From assembly GCA_023415655.1 (NCBI GenBank), contig JAEZKD010000134.1, positions 1 to 44,099 of the forward strand: a stretch of DNA of 44,099 bases, read 5' to 3'. Below, one piece after another: positions 39,653 through 44,099 of this stretch (position 1 is the stretch's first letter; each line of letters begins with the position of its first letter). The stretch is from Bacillota bacterium (GTDB lineage Bacteria > Bacillota > Clostridia > Lachnospirales > Lachnospiraceae). The notes beneath the pieces are model-generated. The model did not search any database. It saw only the letters and a program-made list of their open reading frames with translations, and was not told the DNA's origin. A program made the position numbers and the translations under genes.

Positions 39653-40492
39653 CTATAACTTCCTCTTCATACAAATCGATAACTCCATGCCTACATATGG
39701 TCCATAGTTTGGTATCACCTGATAACCAAGTTTTTGATAAACATGATGAGCTGCCTTTAATGGCGTGCCAGTCTCTAGGATACACCATCGGTATCCCAAG
39801 ATTTTAGCTCTTGCTTCAAGACGCCGTACAATTTCTGTCCCTAAACCAATTCCACGACAGCTTGGTGAGGTATAGATTCGTTTTAACTCCGCATGCTCCT
39901 CGTCATACATCTTAAATCCACCACATCCGACTGGTTGTCCATTCTGATACACCACAATCACATGATGAATCTGATCTCGTTTATTGTATTGATGATATTG
40001 GCTTCGTTGAGCTCTACCACCAACCAATTCATCTAATGCTTCATCTAAATGTCCACAGAGCATAGCAAAATCTATGTCTTCCCCATCCGTCTCCTTAAAT
40101 TCTAATTGGGATAACTCAAAATATTGTTGTTTCTCTTTTTTCGTCAACTTAGCGATTACTTCTTCATAAGCTTCATCAATCATTTGAAACAACATAGAAG
40201 AGTTCGAAAAATGGGTTAAATCAATGGTATTCCAATATGGTTGTTGTACTGCCGGGCAATGATATCCACGTACGACAACTCCTTCGTAAAGCTGTCGATA
40301 ATCATATGCTTTTTCTGGATTGCATTTTAAGGTAAGTCGATAAAACTCCGTTTGAGGATGTAACTGAGCAAATATTTTCCCCATAATGCGATAACAGATG
40401 GGATATGTACCGAATGGCCTGGACTCATATACCAAAGGTTTATTGCTACAATATTCAATGATTTCTTTGGTTTTTGTTTCAAAATTTTTCAT
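39653..40492 (-). CDS. MmcQ/YjbR-like domain fused to a GNAT acetyltransferase
   Basis: A 279-aa protein. The N-terminal part (about 20-110) shows the MmcQ/YjbR pattern: GKIFAQLHP, RLTLKCNPEKA and YHCPAVQQPYWNTIDL. The C-terminal part (about 125-275) is a GNAT domain with YTSPSCRGIGLGTEIVRRLE and HHVYQKLGYQ. YjbR domains are small DNA-binding-like folds of unclear role. The ATG at 40492 with GAGG 6-7 nt upstream is preferred over TTG 40504. The fusion suggests that the YjbR fold recognises the target to be acetylated. Confidence 0.82.
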   Translation of the reverse strand: MKNFETKTKEIIEYCSNKPLVYESRPFGTYPICYRIMGKIFAQLHPQTEFYRLTLKCNPEKAYDYRQLYEGVVVRGYHCPAVQQPYWNTIDLTHFSNSSMLFQMIDEAYEEVIAKLTKKEKQQYFELSQLEFKETDGEDIDFAMLCGHLDEALDELVGGRAQRSQYHQYNKRDQIHHVIVVYQNGQPVGCGGFKMYDEEHAELKRIYTSPSCRGIGLGTEIVRRLEARAKILGYRWCILETGTPLKAAHHVYQKLGYQVIPNYGPYVGMELSICMKRKL

Positions 40493-40569
40493 AGTATACC
40501 TCAAGGATTTAACATAAAACTAGTTTAGCACACACAACATAGGAATAAAAGTACCCTCTTGCACTGTTT

Positions 40570-41985
40570 TTACAATTTTTTAAAATTACTCACATCCTCT
40601 TCCATTACCTGAGATATCATTTTATTATGGTTCGTTTCTTCATGAATTTTCATAATAGCGGATGCAAGCTCCGTAACATCTTCTGCTACATTAGATATCG
40701 CTTTCGCGCTTTCGTTTACGGTTATTGCAATATCATTAATTCCAGAATCCATTGACTCCATGGTATCTGTCATATCAGCTGCTTCTTTTGCAAAACCTAA
40801 AAAGATATCATTCATTGTATCCGCATCCTGCTGATACTGATTCACTATAGCTACAAAAGTATCATAATCTTTCATGACATTTTTATCGACAAAGGTCAAT
40901 AATTCATTTGAATTGTTTGCCAATTGTCTCACTGCAGCTATCACAGCAGAGCTAATCTCTTGAATAATGTTTGCTGTCTTTCGGCTATTATTAGCAAGAA
41001 TACGTATCTCATCCGCTACTACTGCAAAGCCTCTACCAGCTTCCCCGGCCCTTGCTGCCTCGATTGATGCATTCAATGCAAGAAGGTTTGTCCGACTTGA
41101 AATGTCAAGAATATCATTAGTAAGTACTTGAATTTGTTCCACACTTTTACTTTCTTTCACTGATGCTTCTAATACCTTTTCTATTTCCTCAATCATATCC
41201 GTAGCCGCTTTTTTACTATTTATCACATCCTTACGAATCACATCCACACGATTTTTAAGATCTGTCATAGATTGTACACTTGTATCTGCATTCTCACTAA
41301 TGTGTTGTACCATACTAAAGATATTGGAACCTGCCTCTGCAATTTGCTGAGTGGTAGCAGAAACTTCCTCCATGCTTGCAGCTAATTCCTGTGTGGCGGA
41401 CGAAGCATTAGTAGCACTCTGATTGGACTCATTTACTTCTTTTGTAACCTTATCAACGGATTCTATCATTACCTTTGAATTATCCCGAATCTTAATCATA
41501 TAATCCTGTAGCACCTTTACAAAGCAATTAATATCCTCTGTCAATTGTCCAATTTCGTCATTATTACTTACGCTTAACCTTACCGTTAGATCTCCTTCTT
41601 TGTTCATGATACCTTGTATAATATTATTTAATTCACGACTTACTTTTTTCGTCGGTATCACTATCGTTCGCATTGAAATAATGATGGCGATTACGGTAAT
41701 AATGATTGCAATAAGGACTAATATAATATTGAATATGTATGTACCATCTATCCTAATTTGAATTTTCTCCAATAGATAGTCAATTTCACTGGTTAACTCA
41801 TCTAATGTTTCGTTTGCACCACTTTGCATTTCATACTCCGTGATATCCTTTGAAAGCGACTCACTAAAACCTCTCATTGCAGAGAACGCCATTAGATTTA
41901 ACACACACATAGCAACTGTTATTAGACCCAATACACTCAATATTGCAACCATCTTTCTTCCAATACTTGTCTTTCGTTTCTTCAT
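40570..41985 (-). CDS. Methyl-accepting chemotaxis protein
   Basis: A 471-aa receptor with TM1 (about 12-36), a very short outside region (about 37-82), TM2 (about 83-105), HAMP (about 106-160) and a methyl-accepting signalling domain. Its hairpin tip (RTNLLALNASIEAARAGEAG and the following GFAVVADEIR) binds CheA/CheW. The roughly 45-residue outside region is too small for a Cache or four-helix ligand domain, so it may sense membrane state or act with a partner. AAGGAG precedes the ATG. Confidence 0.93.
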   Translation of the reverse strand: MKKRKTSIGRKMVAILSVLGLITVAMCVLNLMAFSAMRGFSESLSKDITEYEMQSGANETLDELTSEIDYLLEKIQIRIDGTYIFNIILVLIAIIITVIAIIISMRTIVIPTKKVSRELNNIIQGIMNKEGDLTVRLSVSNNDEIGQLTEDINCFVKVLQDYMIKIRDNSKVMIESVDKVTKEVNESNQSATNASSATQELAASMEEVSATTQQIAEAGSNIFSMVQHISENADTSVQSMTDLKNRVDVIRKDVINSKKAATDMIEEIEKVLEASVKESKSVEQIQVLTNDILDISSRTNLLALNASIEAARAGEAGRGFAVVADEIRILANNSRKTANIIQEISSAVIAAVRQLANNSNELLTFVDKNVMKDYDTFVAIVNQYQQDADTMNDIFLGFAKEAADMTDTMESMDSGINDIAITVNESAKAISNVAEDVTELASAIMKIHEETNHNKMISQVMEEDVSNFKKL

Positions 41986-42037
41986 GATCTCACTCCTTAT
42001 CTGTTATTAATAAGTATTTTATCAATTGTACGTTTAT

Positions 42038-42066
42038 ATTTTATCATTTTTATTAATATTTTGCAA
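42038..42066 (-). promoter_or_regulatory. Promoter of the chemotaxis receptor gene
   Basis: On the minus strand TTGCAA (42066-42061), 17 nt and TAAAAT (42043-42038), about 50 nt before the start. No SigD-type element was seen. Confidence 0.55.
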
Positions 42067-42279
42067 ATTTACCAATAGTTACAAAAGATATCTGCTTTCT
42101 TGTCACTTCGTATGAAATAACTACACTAACATATACTATTCTTAACTTTTTTCATTTCTCTATGCCATCTGTCCTTTCTTTTTTATTGCATCTTATGTAT
42201 CATAGAAAAGATAAAATTCAGCAAAGAAAATTCTCTGAATGAATTGAATTTGCTTACAAACATTGTAAAAGGAGTACTT

Positions 42280-43362
42280 ATGTTAAAAAAATTTTTAAAA
42301 CTTGTATCGGCAGTATCAATCATGTCCCTATGCTTAACCGGTTGTGGTTCAAGCAGCAAAAGCAATGCTTCAAAAGCAGAAATTGTACTAGTAACTGCAA
42401 CAGGAACCATCGATGACAAATCCTTCAACCAAGGCTCTTGGGAAGGTGTTAAACAATATGCTACTGAGAATAATATGGAACATAAATACTATGAATCTCC
42501 AGATTCCTCAACTACAACTGTTACGTCCACTCTTGAATTAGCTATCGCTGGTGGTGCAAAAGTAGTTGTATGTCCTGGTTATTTATTTGGAGCTCCTTTA
42601 TATAACGTTCAAGAACGTTACCCAGATGTAACCTTCTTACATCTTGATGGTACACCAAGTGATGAAAACGGAAATGAACTTATTGGTAACAACGTAGCCT
42701 CTTTCCTCTTTGCTGAAGAGCAAGCCGGTTTCTTAGCTGGTTATGCTGCGGTTAAGGACGGTTATAGAAATCTAGGATTTATGGGTGGTATCGCTGTTCC
42801 TGCTGTTGTTCGTTTTGGATACGGTTTTATTCAAGGTGCTGAATATGCAGCACAGGAATTAGGTTTAAACAAAGGTGACGTTGCCATCAAGTACACTTAT
42901 TTAGGCAATTACGATGCAACACCTGAAAATCAGGCAAAGGCTGCTGCTTGGTATAACCAAGGAACTGAGGTTATCTTCTCTTGTGGTGGTAATATTGGTA
43001 GCTCCATCATGAGTGCTGCAGAAGCTGCTGGCAAAAAAGTAATCGGTGTTGATATTGACCAATCAAACGAATCCTCCACTGTAATTACTTCTGCAATGAA
43101 AAACTTATCAAAAACGGTATATGACGCTTTGACTGAATATTATAACAACACATTAACTACTGGCGTTTGTCATATCTTAGATGCAAAAACCAACAGCGTC
43201 CTACTTCCAATGGAAACTTCCGTATTCAGTAACTTTACTCAAGAACAATATGATGCGATTTATGCTGAACTAGCTAATGGTAATATTACAGTAGAAGGTA
43301 ATTCCACTGAAAGCGTAAGCGAATTACCACTTGAGCTTGTAACAGTTGAAGAAATTCACTAA
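42280..43362 (+). CDS. BMP-family (nucleoside-type) substrate-binding lipoprotein
   Basis: A 360-aa lipoprotein with lipobox LTGC (Cys22) and the BMP/PnrA start IVLVTATGTIDDKSFNQ, then CPGYLFG, FLFAEEQAGFLAGYAA and GVDIDQS. Known members bind purine nucleosides for an ABC importer. No permease or ATPase lies beside it in this window; a Crp/Fnr-type regulator follows instead. The ATG at 42280 has AAAGGAG 6 nt upstream, so the longer frame from 42244 is not used. Ligand inferred. Confidence 0.88.
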   Translation: MLKKFLKLVSAVSIMSLCLTGCGSSSKSNASKAEIVLVTATGTIDDKSFNQGSWEGVKQYATENNMEHKYYESPDSSTTTVTSTLELAIAGGAKVVVCPGYLFGAPLYNVQERYPDVTFLHLDGTPSDENGNELIGNNVASFLFAEEQAGFLAGYAAVKDGYRNLGFMGGIAVPAVVRFGYGFIQGAEYAAQELGLNKGDVAIKYTYLGNYDATPENQAKAAAWYNQGTEVIFSCGGNIGSSIMSAAEAAGKKVIGVDIDQSNESSTVITSAMKNLSKTVYDALTEYYNNTLTTGVCHILDAKTNSVLLPMETSVFSNFTQEQYDAIYAELANGNITVEGNSTESVSELPLELVTVEEIH

Positions 43363-43385
43363 TCTATACAATAAGGGAGTTAACC

Positions 43386-44099
43386 ATGAGTAAATTTGAT
43401 GATGTCCAAGCCTTATTAGGTACATTAGATAAGGAATCACAGGACTATATGAAGAACTATTTCAAAGATGCTCCGATTTGGCTTTATGACTCCTTACAAA
43501 TTGTAGAGTACCCACGTAATTATACCTTTATTGAGCAAGGTTCTCCCTTGGATACGATCAGTATTTTAGTAAAAGGTGTGGTAAAAGGAACTGCTTATCC
43601 GGTATTTGGCGCAATGTATGATTTTATGTGGTTCGACACGGTAAATGCTTTTGGGGCCTTAGAATACTTTGCAAAGAAGAAACAATTCTATGCAACCTTA
43701 GTAACTGCAAGCCCCTGTACTATGCTTCTACTTCCACTCTCAGTTTACGAGAAGTGGATGCAAACAGATTTGAATGCTCTGTATATTGATTCCTCTACTA
43801 CGACAAAGCAGTTGTTATATGAGATTCACCGTGAACGTGTCTATATCTTTATGCAAGGTACCGAACGTCTTACGTATTTTCTCTTTCTCTATTATAAGCA
43901 GTTTGAAAAGGATGGAACTTGCCGACTTCATTTTACACGCCAAGAGATTTCAGATTGTACTGGACTGAGTATACGAACGGTAAATCGTGGGATTACTGCT
44001 CTACTTGAAAAGAATTGTCTTGTAAAGTCAGGTAATCATCTGATCATACAAGAAGAACAATATCAGAAATTAAAAGAAATGTTAATTGATATCTTATAA
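43386..44099 (+). CDS. Crp/Fnr-family transcriptional regulator
   Basis: A 237-aa protein. A cyclic-nucleotide-binding-like beta-barrel (about 30-135, TFIEQGSPLDTISILVKG at the start) is joined by a long helix to a C-terminal winged helix (about 165-230; TRQEISDCTGLSIRTVNRGITALLEKN). The barrel lacks the phosphate-binding RxxS-type cassette of cAMP receptors and has no Fnr-type Cys cluster, so the effector is unknown. It starts 23 nt after the BMP lipoprotein stop with GGGAG upstream, so it is likely co-transcribed and may control nucleoside uptake. The stop codon is the last three bases of the window. Confidence 0.9.
   Translation: MSKFDDVQALLGTLDKESQDYMKNYFKDAPIWLYDSLQIVEYPRNYTFIEQGSPLDTISILVKGVVKGTAYPVFGAMYDFMWFDTVNAFGALEYFAKKKQFYATLVTASPCTMLLLPLSVYEKWMQTDLNALYIDSSTTTKQLLYEIHRERVYIFMQGTERLTYFLFLYYKQFEKDGTCRLHFTRQEISDCTGLSIRTVNRGITALLEKNCLVKSGNHLIIQEEQYQKLKEMLIDIL

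Overview
This 44 kb stretch looks like chromosome from a low-GC, Gram-positive clostridial bacterium. AT-rich intergenic DNA, strong AGGAGG-type ribosome binding sites, lipoprotein signal peptides, YesM/YesN-type two-component regulators, DUF4317 and the T7SSb-type secretion genes all point to the Lachnospiraceae (something like Lachnoclostridium). That is inference from gene content, not a database match. No transposase, prophage, CRISPR array or rRNA was seen. One tRNA-Arg(UCU) is present.

Layout. 0-0.5 kb: 5' part of a PfkB sugar/nucleoside kinase. 0.9-1.6 kb: a BFD-type [2Fe-2S] protein converging on a Nudix hydrolase through a shared perfect hairpin. 1.9-6.7 kb: complete branched-chain amino acid ABC transporter (livJ-H-M-G-F) with a clear promoter and terminator. 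6.9-8.7 kb: recQ. 8.9-20.9 kb: one tightly packed minus-strand operon encoding a type VII (ESX/WXG100) secretion system. In transcription order it encodes a membrane Ser/Thr kinase with an extracellular leucine-rich-repeat domain, two WXG100 proteins, a structured intercistronic element, an FHA-EssC ATPase, an EsaB/YukD ubiquitin-like protein, a small helical protein, a 451-aa candidate substrate, a two-TM protein, two DUF4176 paralogues and a membrane diguanylate cyclase. 21.1 kb: tRNA-Arg. 21.3-30 kb: an iron/phosphonate/phosphoglycerate-like ABC importer (lipoprotein, fused double permease, ATPase with a large insertion), controlled by an upstream lipoprotein-YesM kinase-YesN regulator trio. 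30.1-32.6 kb: GltS glutamate symporter and DUF4317. 32.8-35.2 kb: DNA repair (nth, xth), a glutaredoxin-like protein and small hydrophilic proteins. 35.5-40.5 kb: a secreted helical protein, three acetyltransferase genes, a HAD hydrolase and an unknown Cys-motif protein. 40.6-44.1 kb: a chemotaxis receptor, a BMP-family nucleoside-binding lipoprotein and a Crp/Fnr-type regulator.

The most interesting part is the type VII locus. It lacks recognisable EsaA, EssA and EssB. It carries an apparently active transmembrane Ser/Thr kinase instead, whose topology (cytoplasmic kinase, one TM, outside domain) mimics the pseudokinase EssB. Its EssC has an FHA domain with the phosphothreonine-binding residues intact. 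A diguanylate cyclase with its own membrane sensor is the last gene of the operon. Together this suggests a phospho-switched, signal-gated secretion system. A second notable signal is a structured DNA/RNA element present twice (between the WXG100 genes and essC, and at 32.7 kb). Its ends are similar, but its central inverted repeat is unrelated in sequence and still self-complementary.
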